Positions 36,230 to 43,500 of a stretch of DNA of 64,000 nt are shown here, piece by piece. Origin of the DNA: Babylonia areolata. Lineage: Eukaryota > Mollusca > Gastropoda > Neogastropoda > Buccinidae. A program made the translations under genes and the position numbers. Location of the stretch: the NCBI RefSeq assembly GCF_041734735.1, contig NC_134907.1, positions 5,243,010 through 5,307,009 on the forward strand, read 5' to 3'. The first letter of the stretch is position 1, and each line of letters opens with the position of its first letter. The notes under the pieces were generated by a model. The model made no database searches and was not told the DNA's origin. It saw only the letters and a list, made by a program, of their open reading frames with translations.

Positions 36230-36500
36230 CACACACATGTGCGCACACTCAGATACACATGAATTAAGAATGGACAACAGAGAATGCGACTGCAGACAAT
36301 AATTCATATGCAACAACAAAAAGTCAAAAACAATTAACTCAGAAGTCAACGAAACAAGAATGATCTTGTCAACTTTTACTGAGCAAGTTTTCTCACCAAC
36401 AGTTGAGTTTTCGAACACTCTCCAAGTCTGTAGCTCTTGTCCGAGCTAAAACCAGAGCTTCAGTTAACTTTGTTCCTTTTTCTCTCTCTGAAAGAGCCAT
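11551..36500 (-). CDS. CFAP410: CFAP410 (C21orf2 family) ciliary leucine-rich-repeat protein, complete gene of six exons
   Basis: Exons are 36500-36397, 34668-34603, 24624-24401, 20017-19576, 14342-14252 and 11655-11551. They total 1032 bases, all junctions GT/AG and in phase, giving 343 residues. The N-terminus contains ESVRKLNCW, close to HSVRKLNCW in human CFAP410. Leucine-rich repeats and their cap follow ([45 protein letters not shown]), then [10 protein letters not shown], as in vertebrates. The middle is rich in Thr, Asp and Glu, the main reason the protein exceeds the ~256-residue human form. The C-terminal helix [14 protein letters not shown] matches the family's conserved oligomerising tail. 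Family members act at the base of cilia, in ciliogenesis and the DNA-damage response, with NEK1 and SPATA7 as known partners. The gene is head to head with separase. Confidence 0.93.
11693..11930 (-). mobile_element. tRNA-derived SINE, diverged copy
   Basis: Reverse-complement relative of the element at 24066-24362. Shared words include CCAACTGGTCAGGTAC, CACCTGGG, GGACACAGCACCATG and a tRNA-like end near 11880-11925. It lies in the last CFAP410 intron. Confidence 0.6.
12378..12660 (-). mobile_element. tRNA-derived SINE (GAA-tail family), diverged copy
   Basis: Degraded relative of the copies at 18050 and 48068: CATACTCTGTTTTTCGGG, GCATGCTGGGTAT, a CACACAAAGGGG block and a GATTTGAACCTAC B-box-like word on the tRNA side. 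Confidence 0.65.
12661..13033 (+). mobile_element. tRNA-derived SINE (family B), full-length diverged copy
   Basis: The tRNA-like head (12661-12725) is followed by the family body: GTGGTCTAGATGCTAGTCATT, GATAAACCAAG, TGCAGCATGCACTTCGTGC, AAAGAACCCACAGCAACAA, and a tail word CACACAGAGAAATAC. A second fragment of the same body lies at about 13185-13325. The same family occurs at 16370, 20550 and 53892. Confidence 0.75.
13437..14250. repeat. Minisatellite starting at the CFAP410 exon 5 donor
   Basis: The basic unit is about 46 bp (CTGAAAGTGAAAGTGAAGCC + AGTCTTTGACACAGAATGA + CGACAAA). Longer units carry CTTGCTTTGGTGGCTCTAG at about 13480, 13681 and 13791; these are copies of the CFAP410 exon 5 tail plus donor. 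A 120-bp unrelated segment with AAGGACCTA/AAGGACTTA words interrupts it at 13921-14039. Long minus-strand frames through it are repeat products, not genes. Confidence 0.93.
14252..14342 (-). CDS. CFAP410: CFAP410 exon 5
   Basis: 91-base exon encoding [16 protein letters not shown] then [14 protein letters not shown]. Its length (1 modulo 3) is exactly what is needed to join exon 4 (two bases over) to exon 6 (phase 0). Acceptor TGTTGCAG, donor GTACGT. The minisatellite at 13437-14250 begins at this donor and repeats the exon's last bases. Confidence 0.85.
14440..14592. repeat. CA microsatellite cluster
   Basis: Four CA blocks separated by ATTCAAG/ATTAAAG words, about 150 bp. Confidence 0.95.
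14643..16216 (+). mobile_element. Dispersed repeat of the GACTCACTTGTG family, copy B (longest)
   Basis: The left end is AACAAGAGAGGCAAGG followed by GACTCACTTGTG; the right end is CACAAGTGAGTC followed by an A-rich tail. About 1.57 kb. The minus strand at about 14770-14845 carries a tRNA-like module: A-box-like TAGTGTAATGGGTAAG and B-box GAGTTCGAATC. The 5' half is very similar to copy C (26427) and copy D (52792-53840). No transposase or reverse transcriptase is seen. Confidence 0.75.
16370..16830 (+). mobile_element. tRNA-derived SINE (family B) with expanded A-rich tail
   Basis: Head-like part at 16370-16440, then GGGTGCTAGTCATTCGGATG, GTGCAGCATGCATTCAGTGC and a terminal CCCAAATTTCAAACAGAC. 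The tail has grown into an ACAATACAATAC/ACAAAACAAC array to about 16800. Confidence 0.75.
16921..17387. repeat. Minisatellite, 43-44-bp unit, about eleven copies
   Basis: The unit contains CCAGTTGAAAAAGTGATCTC, then ACAACACACCTCTTTGTTCT. Variants are CAGTTTAAAAAG and CAAAACAC; one unit has lost its first third. It lies in CFAP410 intron 4. Confidence 0.95.
17700..17945 (-). mobile_element. SINE-like fragment
   Basis: Contains GGTTAAAGGTTGAAGGTCC, CAGGGCATTGAACTCATATC and AGGGATTCAAACCCC (B-box-like on the opposite strand). A related, more degraded piece is at about 7695-7800. Confidence 0.5.
18050..18410 (-). mobile_element. tRNA-derived SINE (GAA-tail family)
   Basis: On the minus strand a tRNA-like head (about 18410-18345) has A-box TAGCCGAGTGGTTAAAGCG and B-box GGGTTCGAATC. 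A body of about 290 bp and a (GAA)n tail at 18050-18064 follow. Nearly identical to 48068-48431 on the same strand. Not a functional tRNA gene: the head runs straight into the SINE body with no acceptor-stem closure. Confidence 0.85.
18411..19575. other. CFAP410 intron 4 sequence, no gene seen
   Basis: Unique-looking non-coding DNA with a T-rich run near 19180-19210 and a TG microsatellite at 19433-19471. Confidence 0.6.
19576..20017 (-). CDS. CFAP410: CFAP410 exon 4
   Basis: 442 bases. It begins by completing a Glu codon, then [20 protein letters not shown] (human VTEEELSRALSEGEEI). A low-complexity tract follows, with a run of ten Thr and a [14 protein letters not shown] acidic patch, then a more ordered [18 protein letters not shown]. 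Donor GTGAGT at 19575. The Thr run is coded by repeated ACN triplets, so its length may vary between individuals. Confidence 0.93.
20550..20957 (+). mobile_element. Family B tRNA-derived SINE nested in the long SINE
   Basis: tRNA-like head GTGATGGCCTAGAGGTAAC...CTGGTTCGAATC (B-box), body CTGGACGCTAGTCATTCGG, GTGCAGCGTGCACTTAGC, end CCCAAATTTCACACAGAG, and an A-rich ACAAAATAC tail. The host SINE resumes directly after it. Confidence 0.85.
21240..22647. repeat. VNTR grown from a single-copy SINE motif
   Basis: About 70 copies of the core CCAGGTGTGGCTG followed by one of three endings: TGTATGGGRRA (24-25-bp unit), AA (15-bp) or TGTC (17-bp). The intact SINE at 45936-46812 has this motif once (ACCCGGGTGTGGCCGTGTAT, from 46707). 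Open frames of up to 552 codons on both strands here are artefacts of the repeat. Confidence 0.95.
22723..22839. repeat. 117-bp segment bounded by 17-bp perfect inverted repeats
   Basis: GGGCAATATCCACATTT at 22723-22739 and AAATGTGGATATTGCCC at 22823-22839. It lies directly after the tail of the long SINE. It could be a tiny MITE or a chance hairpin. Confidence 0.5.
23135..23735 (+). repeat. Diverged dispersed repeat, copy 2 (without minisatellite)
   Basis: Partner of 9775-10925: shared CCTCATGCTCACTTTCTGAC, GACTGCTGTTTCAAG, CAACTTTGAAATAGAA words and overall order. Here the CTCCCTCTCTGCCC segment that became the 76-bp array in copy 1 is present once. Confidence 0.5.
23850..23950 (-). mobile_element. 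Family B SINE fragment
   Basis: Reverse-complement body piece: TTGTTGCCATGGGTTCTTTA and AAGTGCATGCTGCACAC. Confidence 0.6.
24066..24362 (+). mobile_element. tRNA-derived SINE next to CFAP410 exon 3
   Basis: tRNA-like head at about 24069-24140: A-box-like ACACAATCGGTTAGGCACTGG region and B-box GGGTTCAAGCC. The body has CTTGGAAATGGCACTTTACTC and GGTATAAATGGGTACCTGAC. It contains a tandem GATTCCTAGACAGGGCG duplication. It ends about 40 bp from the CFAP410 exon 3 donor. Relatives are at 11693 and 61860. Confidence 0.75.
24401..24624 (-). CDS. CFAP410: CFAP410 exon 3
   Basis: Encodes the remaining leucine-rich repeats and cap: [52 protein letters not shown] and [16 protein letters not shown]. 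Acceptor TTTCTGTGTTTCAG, donor GTAGTG (weak but in the expected place). This is the best-conserved exon against human CFAP410. Confidence 0.95.
24807..25262. repeat. Minisatellite, 41-bp unit, about eleven copies
   Basis: The unit is GTCAGAGCCTTAAGAATGTC then CCCAAACTGACACAAGGTCAT, with the variants GATACAAGG, GACACAAGG and GACACCAGG. The array begins about 180 bp upstream of the CFAP410 exon 3 acceptor. Confidence 0.95.
25716..25855 (-). mobile_element. Short element sharing the 3' tail of the RNase H-bearing LINEs
   Basis: Contains CAGTTTCAGTTTCAG, CTCAAGGAGGCGTCACTGCG, TGCCTGACCAGCAGCG and CGCGCTTAGTCAGGCCTTGA. The same block forms the 3' end of the minus-strand LINEs at 37018 and 56363. 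What lies beyond 25856 differs from the LINEs, so this may be a SINE using the LINE's 3' tail. Confidence 0.65.
25856..26426. other. CFAP410 intron 2 sequence, no gene seen
   Basis: Non-coding. The first ~250 bp may be the body of the SINE-like element at 25716, but I have no second copy to compare. Confidence 0.4.
26427..26989 (+). mobile_element. Dispersed repeat of the GACTCACTTGTG family, copy C (3'-truncated)
   Basis: Near-identical to the 5' third of copy B, from AACAAGAGAGGCAAGG through the tRNA-like module (minus strand, about 26560-26630) to ACATGTAGAGC. It is then cut off by LINE sequence. Confidence 0.75.
26990..27215 (+). pseudogene. Non-LTR (CR1/L2-type) reverse transcriptase fragment
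   Basis: Reads [20 protein letters not shown] followed by [19 protein letters not shown] and [13 protein letters not shown], the region around RT motif A (FDT.DH). It keeps about 70 residues and ends abruptly, so it is a fragment. It abuts the truncated end of copy C. Confidence 0.75.
27345..30700 (-). pseudogene. Decayed non-LTR LINE, minus strand (ORF1, endonuclease, linker)
   Basis: Read 5' to 3' on the minus strand. At 30649-30422 there is a heptad-like segment ([20 protein letters not shown]) continuing out of frame into NLKFFGI and RIGKPGDRN words typical of LINE ORF1 RRM-like domains. At 29383-28928 lies a Gln/Glu-rich ORF1 piece. At about 28860-27900 there is broken endonuclease-like sequence. 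At 27852-27499 lies a basic linker ([19 protein letters not shown]) of the kind that precedes RT. Several frameshifts and stops break it, and the RT itself is missing. The family is uncertain. Confidence 0.6.
30770..30822. repeat. (TG)n(GA)n microsatellite
   Basis: TG run followed by about 45 bases of GA/CAGAGA. Confidence 0.9.
31297..32563 (+). mobile_element. TGTAGC TIR element, copy 1 (1267 bp), TTTA flanks
   Basis: Begins TGTAGCTGTG and ends CTTGGCTACA, short imperfect inverted ends, flanked on both sides by TTTA (31293-31296 and 32564-32567). It aligns in inverse orientation along most of its length with 40240-41622. Landmarks are GAACGATACAGAGACTTGAT, CGAGTGGTA and AAACAATAG/AAAAATCC words. 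No transposase, so it is a non-autonomous DNA transposon. TTAA-type flanks suggest mobilisation by a piggyBac-type enzyme. Confidence 0.75.
32621..32989. repeat. Minisatellite, 50-bp unit, 7.4 copies
   Basis: The unit is GCCATGATTAAGAACAGCAC, then TGAATCATGACTGGTGTCTC, then TGGATCACAT. Units are nearly identical, so expansion is recent. Confidence 0.97.
33180..33845. mobile_element. Small piggyBac-family element in a minisatellite, TTAA on both sides
   Basis: The left end CCCTTTGAGCCCTGACCACC starts right after TTAA (33176-33179); the right end GGGCTCAAAGGG is followed by TTAA (33846-33849). A second, inner right end lies at about 33730-33762 (CCACCAGTAAAACGGTGG, GGGCTCAAAGGG), matching the left end over about 33 bases. 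Inside is a piece of transposase N-terminus. TIRs, target and content all support piggyBac. It lacks the catalytic domain, so it is non-autonomous. Confidence 0.88.
33433..33690 (-). pseudogene. piggyBac transposase N-terminal fragment
   Basis: 85 codons with [32 protein letters not shown] and an acidic stretch ([19 protein letters not shown]), the usual piggyBac N-terminal layout. The DDD catalytic domain is absent. A plus-strand ATG at 33416 starts MKRAESQP and then loses similarity. The 16-bp word GCAGAGTCTCAACCTG at 33425-33440 recurs inverted at 33654-33669, so the fragment appears to have been inverted within the element. Confidence 0.7.
33936..34602. other. CFAP410 intron 2, no gene seen
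   Basis: Non-coding, with G-rich GGGGTGGGG runs near 34320-34410 on the plus strand. Confidence 0.6.
34603..34668 (-). CDS. CFAP410: CFAP410 exon 2
   Basis: Short 66-base exon encoding [21 protein letters not shown], the first leucine-rich repeat (human [21 protein letters not shown]). Acceptor TTTGTCCAG, donor GTCAGT. It ends two bases into a Ser codon completed by exon 3. Confidence 0.9.
34891..34934. repeat. CA microsatellite
   Basis: About 42 bases of pure CA in CFAP410 intron 1. Confidence 0.97.
35195..35703 (-). CDS. Unrecognised open frame in CFAP410 intron 1 (doubtful)
   Basis: About 165 codons after excluding CA-repeat codons at its upstream end. I recognise no family. The composition is protein-like, with an approximate internal duplication: [16 protein letters not shown] and [18 protein letters not shown] are spaced about 28 residues apart. 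No start context, splice sites or promoter support it. It could be a chance frame, a decayed gene copy or an old repeat. Confidence 0.15.
35728..36240. repeat. CA microsatellite cluster with duplicated spacers
   Basis: Eight or more CA blocks separated by a repeated spacer (GAGCAAGCATGCTTGAAGTTG, AACAAACACACATGCAAT). The spacer contains the palindrome GCAAGCATGCTTG, so the cluster expanded as spacer-plus-CA units of about 110 bp. Confidence 0.9.
36397..36500 (-). CDS. CFAP410: CFAP410 exon 1
   Basis: Starts at the ATG at 36500-36498 (MALSERE...) and encodes 34 residues plus two bases of the Trp codon in RKLNCW. The donor is GTGAGA at 36396. This start is chosen because it is upstream of the conserved block and leaves an N-terminus about 10 residues longer than the human one. 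Confidence 0.92.
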
Positions 36501-36892
36501 GATTTCTATCTGTTGTTTATTTCTGCATCGGAATTCCGTCGTCCGCCTAAAACCGGAAGTTTATATGTTATCTCGCAGAAAATAGTGTCCACTTCTCATG
36601 CATGTAGCTTAATTTCAATAGGTCTGATACTATTCATTAACAGTTGTCGTTGTAAGAATGTTGATTTGTATTAAACTGTTTCTTTCTAGTTTTGGATGAA
36701 AATAATTTTGATCAATGAAATTTGATTTTGTTCTGTGTCTTCCGGTATGCTGAACTTGCGCGGTAGATTCGAGTGCTTCCCTGTTTTAAAGATGTGTACC
36801 TCCTTGCACTAGTATCAAAGGGACACAAGAATACTTGCACATTTGGGTTTTTGCTTTCTTCGGTTTTCAGCTTGTGTCATCGAATATTCAAA
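36501..36892. promoter_or_regulatory. Bidirectional promoter between CFAP410 and separase
   Basis: 392 bp separates the two divergent start codons. ACCGGAAG (36552-36559) and its inverse CTTCCGGT (36739-36746) are ETS/GABP-type core sites, known to be enriched in bidirectional promoters of housekeeping and cell-cycle genes. No TATA box is evident at a fixed distance from either ATG. The promoter role is inferred from arrangement and motifs. Confidence 0.7.
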
Positions 36893-36958
36893 ATGGATTG
36901 GCCTGCAATGAAGAGACTTGTTCGCGAACAGTTTGACGGACTCAGTTCAGAGGTTCAG
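36893..36958 (+). CDS. ESPL1: Separase exon 1
   Basis: MDWPAMKRLVREQFDGLSSE plus VQ, phase 0, donor GTAAGT at 36959. The ATG has AAA upstream. An in-frame upstream TTG/CTG region exists, but this is the first good ATG before the donor. Confidence 0.75.
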
Positions 36959-37446
36959 GTAAGTGAAACTGCGATTTGACCTCTTCAACAATTTGAAGTT
37001 GAGTAGCCACGATCACCAGTTTCAGTAGCTCAAGGAGGCGTCACTGCGCTCGGACAAAACCATACACGCTACACCACATCTGCCAAGCCAAGCAGATGCC
37101 TGACCAGCAGCGTAACCCAACGCGCTTAGTCAGGCCTTGAAAAAAACCCAAAAAACCCCAAAACGGGGGAATAAATAATAGATAAGCTTGCATAAATAAA
37201 TAAATAAATAATAATTATAATATAGAAAAAGGTAGTAGTAATAATATTAGTAATACTAATAAAATGATAATAATAAAACATAAATAAATAAATAAGACAA
37301 CAATGGTGATAAATAAGCGAATAAATGTAAAACATGAAGACACACATTCACACATACACCCACACATGCATAACAGAAATGCACCAAACATGCAGTTTCA
37401 CAGATATGAAAGCACAGTCAAATACATATAAACGTACATGAGCTCC

Positions 37447-37484
<38 letters not shown>

Positions 37485-37551
37485 ACCTTGCACCTCCTCT
37501 ACCCCCCTCCTCCACACACTCATTTCTAGTCTGAGTATCGCAGCTTCCACG

Positions 37552-37585
<34 letters not shown>

Positions 37586-40500
37586 ACTCACAGAGATGAA
37601 CACTTACTTGTACAAGCACATATGAAAGCACAGTCAAATACATATAAACGTACATGAGCTCCAACACACACACACACACACACATTACCTTGCACCTCCT
37701 CTACCCCCTCCTCCACACACTCATTTCTAGTCTACGTATCGCAGCTTCCACGGCACACACACACACACACACACAAACACATACTCACAGAGATGAACAC
37801 TTAATTGTACAAGCACACACACATACGCCCATATCTCCCACCTCCAACCCCACACACGTACATACAAAGATATATATATATATATATATATATATACACG
37901 TTCCAATATCCTGTTGCTCCCACAGTGTAGGCATGCATACACTCACATACCTCATCCTCTATCCCACCTCCCCCCGCACTCCCACCTCCCCTCACACACA
38001 CACACACACACACACACACGTACACATCTCTCCTGACACTTGTGTACACTTTCACTCTCGCGCATTCACAAACGCACTCAAAATCACAGACCCACACAAA
38101 CACACATATACACACACGCACAGAGGCTGCCACTGACTGGCCGCAAGAGGGATGGGAAAAGATCTCTGATGCCAAGAACGTGGCGTCTAGTGTGTTGCTC
38201 AGTTTATTGTATTTGGAAAGGCCCACGGAGACTCTGTTCCGTTTTGAAGAAATTTGCGCAATGTTGGTTTGGAAATGATGCCGATATTTGTTTGATTTGC
38301 AAAGCATCGTGCTCTACCTTTCATGTTAGACTTGCGGCCGCTCCCTCTCTCTGCTTCTATTTCTTTGAGGCGATCGATGGTGTAATGGCCTTGTACCTGT
38401 TCTTTTTGGTATTCTTTGACTTTTCTGAGGATTTCCGATTTTCCTAGATGTAGGCCGCTCGTTGGTGTTGCGTTAGCAGCAAGTCTGTCAGCTCGCTCAT
38501 TTCCCTTAACACCTGCATGTCCCGGGCAGTATGACCATGTGAGTTTTTTAATCTGAAAGTTGCGCATTGCGTTATGCCACTCTGGGCTTCCCATTCCGCT
38601 TTCAATTTTCTGTATGAGGTTCATTGAGTCGGTTAGAATCATGGCATGTTGGTTTCCGGGCGTATGGATGGACGATAGCCACTGGAGGGCATGTGTCACA
38701 GCTTCAACTTCCATCGTTAGGCTGGAGGTTGTGACTTTGTAGGCAGCATTCTCTTCCCAAATTGCTTTTCCATTTTGTTTCGCAGTGAATCCCCAACCAG
38801 ACTGGTCTTTGGTGACTGAGCCATCTGTGTATATGATGATGTCCTCTTCTTTACTGTTTTCTTCTATAAGTAGCTTCACTTCCGCATCAGTTTTGCCCTC
38901 TGGCCATTCCCGACAATGTCTTCCTAGAGTGGGTGAAATGACTGTGTTGAATAGATGGTTGAGGTTTTCGGGGGTTTTCTCCCATTCTTTTGTTTCTTTC
39001 AGGTCTTGTAGTCGGCATACTAGCTGGATTGTGTCTTCTGCTTGCCCCATCCATGATCTTCCTCGTCCTAGACGGCTGCCTTTTGGTTCTTTGACTGCAT
39101 CATGCAGTGGGTTTTGAGGGTTTTCTAATGCTTTGAAGTAGGTCTTGACCTGTTCTAACTTGTTTCTGGCCTGCACTGAAGGAAGGTCAAGCAGGTATCG
39201 CATGGTTTCTGTGGGCATGTCTTTTGTTGTTCCAAGGATCAGCCTCATAGCTTCATTTTGTACTCTTTCTAATTTTAGGAGGTTGCTTTGAGACGGTGTT
39301 GTTAGCCCAAGTCCGTAGTCGATCACACTGAGGACGAGTGATTGGTATAGCAGGAAGAGGTGGCGTTGTTCAATTCCTTTGGTTGCCATTGCTTTTAAGA
39401 CTGAAAGGCCCTTTTTGCATTTGAGAACAGTATTTTCCGTATGTTTTCTGAAGGTCAGCATCCTGTCGAAGTGTATTCCTAGGTAGCGTAGGCATTCAGT
39501 TTTCTCAATTTGAATCCCATCGAATGACACAGAAGGTGGTGATTTGCTCGCGGTTTTGTTGTTGAGGGTGCACAGCAACGTTTGGGCTTTCGCTGGATTG
39601 ATGGAAGATCCTGTGTCTTTGCACCACGATCACCATGGTAGTAGTAGTAGTAGTACAGGGACTGGCAAGTCATCTGCATAGACCTCTCGGCCTTTTTTAT
39701 GTCCCCATCGAATCTTTATCTTCACTTCTTTCCTTTTATTTAATTTATTTATTTTCATCTGTTGTTTGTTGTTGAGCGGGGTACGTAAGTTCACTACTGG
39801 CAGTCTGCAAGAAACTTTGTTTTCATTTTTCATTAAAAAATTTTTTTTAAATCACGATGGTGTTGGTGTCAAGGAGATTTTTGAACGTGTTAGTATTTTG
39901 TGCAAGTTTAACTTCGGCAGGTAATGCATTCCATATTTGTGCAATTCGGTTAGCCAATGAATTTTTTCTAAGGTTGGTGTTGTAGTGTTCTAAACAATCT
40001 TTCTTTACTGAGTTCCTTGTACTATCATAATCCGACATTCTAAAGATATGTCTTGCATTTACATCATTTATGTTGAAAAGTTTCGATCAAATCTCCTCAT
40101 CTACCATTTTAGTGAGTGTAGATTTAAGTATGTAATTGTAAGTCTTTGTTGATAACTCATATTCTTGCATTAAAAAAAAATAATTTAGTTTCTCATCATT
40201 GGACCCTTTCTATTGCTAGATTATCTTTTATAGTCTTAATGTAGCCAAGCGCTCTGCTTGCTTCAAAAACTGTTTCGCACACTGAGCTATAGCAGACGGC
40301 TTTTTCGCAACTGACTTGCCAGTCTACAATGGCTCACGCAGAATGTATGATGCCATTCCCGGTTTGATGCAAAACCCATTTTAAACTTGTTCTCTAAACA
40401 TCTATTAAATCAAGTCTCTGTATCGTTCACTCTAATATTATATTTGTTGTGCTTACACACACACTTTAATCAGTAAGAAGCATACTTGATTTCAGTTTAA

Positions 40501-43500
40501 TCATTCGTCAGTGTAAAGATTTCAACCGATGCTGAGCTTACATCATTTTGTCCTTCTTGCCACACAACCACCCACAATTAGTTCACTGTACGTGATTGGG
40601 TGAGCGGCAACTTGTGTTTGTGACACAGTGTATTTAATTAAATAACTCTTTCATCAGATCAGTAAACTGCAAGTATTATATACTGGCAGAATCATCACAA
40701 TTCCATCTTTAAATCTATTCTAGTTGTGTTTGCCTACGTTAAACTGATTTAACGCAGTCTGTAATTTTCAGTGACAAGCTCGCTAAAACTGACCCTTTTC
40801 AGGTGACTTAAACTAAGATTATAAATTCATCTTAATTAATCAACACTTCATTTTGTACTCATTAGAAAGTAGGTGTTGAGCTCTTTCTTTTGTGTCCTAT
40901 CTGACATAAATTTGTTCAGGAATCATTTAGAAATATATCATTGAACACCTTGTAAGAAACACAATTCTTATCAGATTTAGCCTGATTGGGGATGATTCGC
41001 TTCACGGGCCATGCTAGCGTCAGTGCAGTCCGCTTAACTTGCATAAATTGATGGAGTGGGTGATCATCTGTAGAGAATTACAACTGACATACTTATATTA
41101 CTATCATTCATCAAATTACATTCAGTTTGCCATGCATTATTCGTTTCATTATCCATCATCTTTTTCATTATGTTTCAGACACTCTGAAGACCCTTTTTGT
41201 CATTGCTTGAATCTGTGCAAATAAAGCGTTGGTGAAAGCAAAGAGTTGTCAGACTTATGACAAAAAGGGTCTTCAGTGTGTCTGAAACATGATTCTCTGA
41301 TCTGGTCACTTTCTACCTGGCCAGTCTCCGCCAGAGCCTACTCTCTTTCTCTCTTGCTGTGTCGCAAGCAGTGTGTGTGTTGCCACATAGGCCACGGTCA
41401 TCGCTATATTGCTGCACTGTTTTATCTCTTCTCCTTCTTCTTCTTCTTCTCTTTATCTTCTCATAACTATTGTAAATAAAACAATAGAAGAACCCTTTTG
41501 TGACTGGCCTCAATATGTTCCTGGCCTGTGCGCTGGGATTCTTGTCTATTCAGTAAACAATCATCATAATTATTAATTCTTTTGTACCTTCCCCTTGTGT
41601 ACCACTCGGGTACACAGCTACATTAAGGTTGTGGTACCACACATTACCATATTCTACATGTGATCTAACTAATGCTGCAGCTGTTACCTGGAGCCTTTTT
41701 GTAACTATACAAGGCCCTTGTCCAGCCACTATTGGAATATGGTCAGTGTCTGGCAGCCACAGCAGAAAACAGTGTGCAGCAAAATAGAGGATGTGCAACG
41801 CCGAGCAATAAAGCTGCTGTCATCCCTGAAGGATAAACCATATCAGGAGAGACTGAAAATTGTGAGACTGCCAAACTTATAACATTGATGCCACCAAGGA
41901 GATATAATTGAGGTGTATGAATACCTCCAGGGTTGCTACGAAGTCGAACTGTCAAAGTTTGAGTTTGCCTGTGGAATAGAAAGATCTACAAGGGCACAGC
42001 CTCAAGCTCCAGAAAAACCAACACAGGCTCAACATCAGAGGAATTGTTTTCTCAAACAGGGTTGTCTCCCTCTGGAACAGTTTGCCCAACAACATTGTAA
42101 TTGTACCTTCCATCAACTCTTTTAAGAATCGACTCGATTGCCACTGGAAATATTTGCCCACTTTTTACTCACCAGATTGTTATTAGGTGGATTAAGACCT
42201 TAACTATTGTTCCATAAGCCAGCCATGCATGCTGCAAAGTATATAGTTAATATCCACAGAACGATGAACAGGCCTTTTGACAGGGCCTCAAACGTTGTAC
42301 AGGTCAAGTCAAGAGCTGTGGATACTGTATTTTTCCTTGTTCAGTTGTTGGTGAAAAAATAAGTTGTTCACCAGATAATCATGTTGCAATATCCTGCTGT
42401 CTAACAATGATAAAACATGTAGTCTTCAGGGTAACCGGACGTTTCACCCCATTGTCAGTTCGCCCCATTGTCAGTTCGTCCCCAACCAGTTCACCCCTAG
42501 TCAGTTCGCCCCCTTTGCCATTGTTAAGCCCGTCACTGCCTGGTTCAGACAAATCTATATTGCTAACAGACTGTGATATTGGATGCATGATTGATTCCAA
42601 TGAAAGAAATGTGTTCGTGCGTGTCTGTGGTGTGTGTGTGCATATACATGTGTGTGAAATGTGTTCGTCCATGTCTGTGGTGTGTGTGTGCGTATACATG
42701 TGTGTGACTTCCAATAACGACAAAAACAGATTGTTCTTTTTATGTTTTTATTTGCATACATACACCCAGGGGAAAAAAATGCTTAGGCACACACTATTTC
42801 TGGTTACACATACACCCAGCTACACAAAAATATTTTAAAACCCTTTGCTATTAATTTCACAGAGCTACTTTGATGAGCTGAACAGTGGGAAGCTGACACA
42901 GGAAGGCGACAGGGTCACCATTGACAACCTTTACGTCTTCACTGTTCAATTCCTCACACACTGCTGCTCCTTTCTGTCCACTGAGCCCTTGGACGCAGAG
43001 CTAGTGCAGTCCATCACAGTGTGTTGTCATGGTTATGGGCAGCTGTGTAGGATTGCAGCAGTGGATGAGGCCAGGGTGACATCCATTCTGAAGACTCTGC
43101 TCTACATCATCAGCAAACTGGGGGAGAAGGTGACTTGTGTGTGTGTGTGTGTGTCACTCTGTGTGTGTCACTGTGTGTGTATGTCATGTGCATGTATGTC
43201 ACTATGTCAGTGTCTGTGTAGCCTCGATTGCATGCAACTAAGTCCACGGAGTACCTTTAAAAAACATAATTCTGTAAGTGTTCTACATGTGGCTTTCTTC
43301 ATCAGCTGAAAAAGAAGAAAGGAGAAAACAATGAGAAAATCAATTCATTCACAATTGTTCATCTGTATGCTTTTATATTGATAGACATTTGCTGTAAATG
43401 CTATTATATTCAAAACTCTACTTTGTTGGCACACTGGTTGCGAAGGTGAGGTTTCTGACCACTCCAACATATTAGAAAACTGGATTATTCATTTTGTTCA

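Larger units (their letters stand above)
39636..41700 (-). pseudogene. CR1/Rex1-like LINE fragment interrupted by a TTAA element
   Basis: Minus strand: ALVRSHVEYGNVWYHN at about 41690-41630. After the 1.38-kb element at 40240-41622 come TIKDNLAIERVQ and, at 40038-39847, LRKNSLANRIAQIWNALPAE and NTFKNLL. These are the usual C-terminal RT-ORF motifs. Stops in the middle show it is decayed. Confidence 0.75.

Noticed and set aside
35728-38136. Open frames of 100-170 codons rich in Cys-Val or Thr-His
   Set aside because: Direct translations of CA/TG microsatellites.
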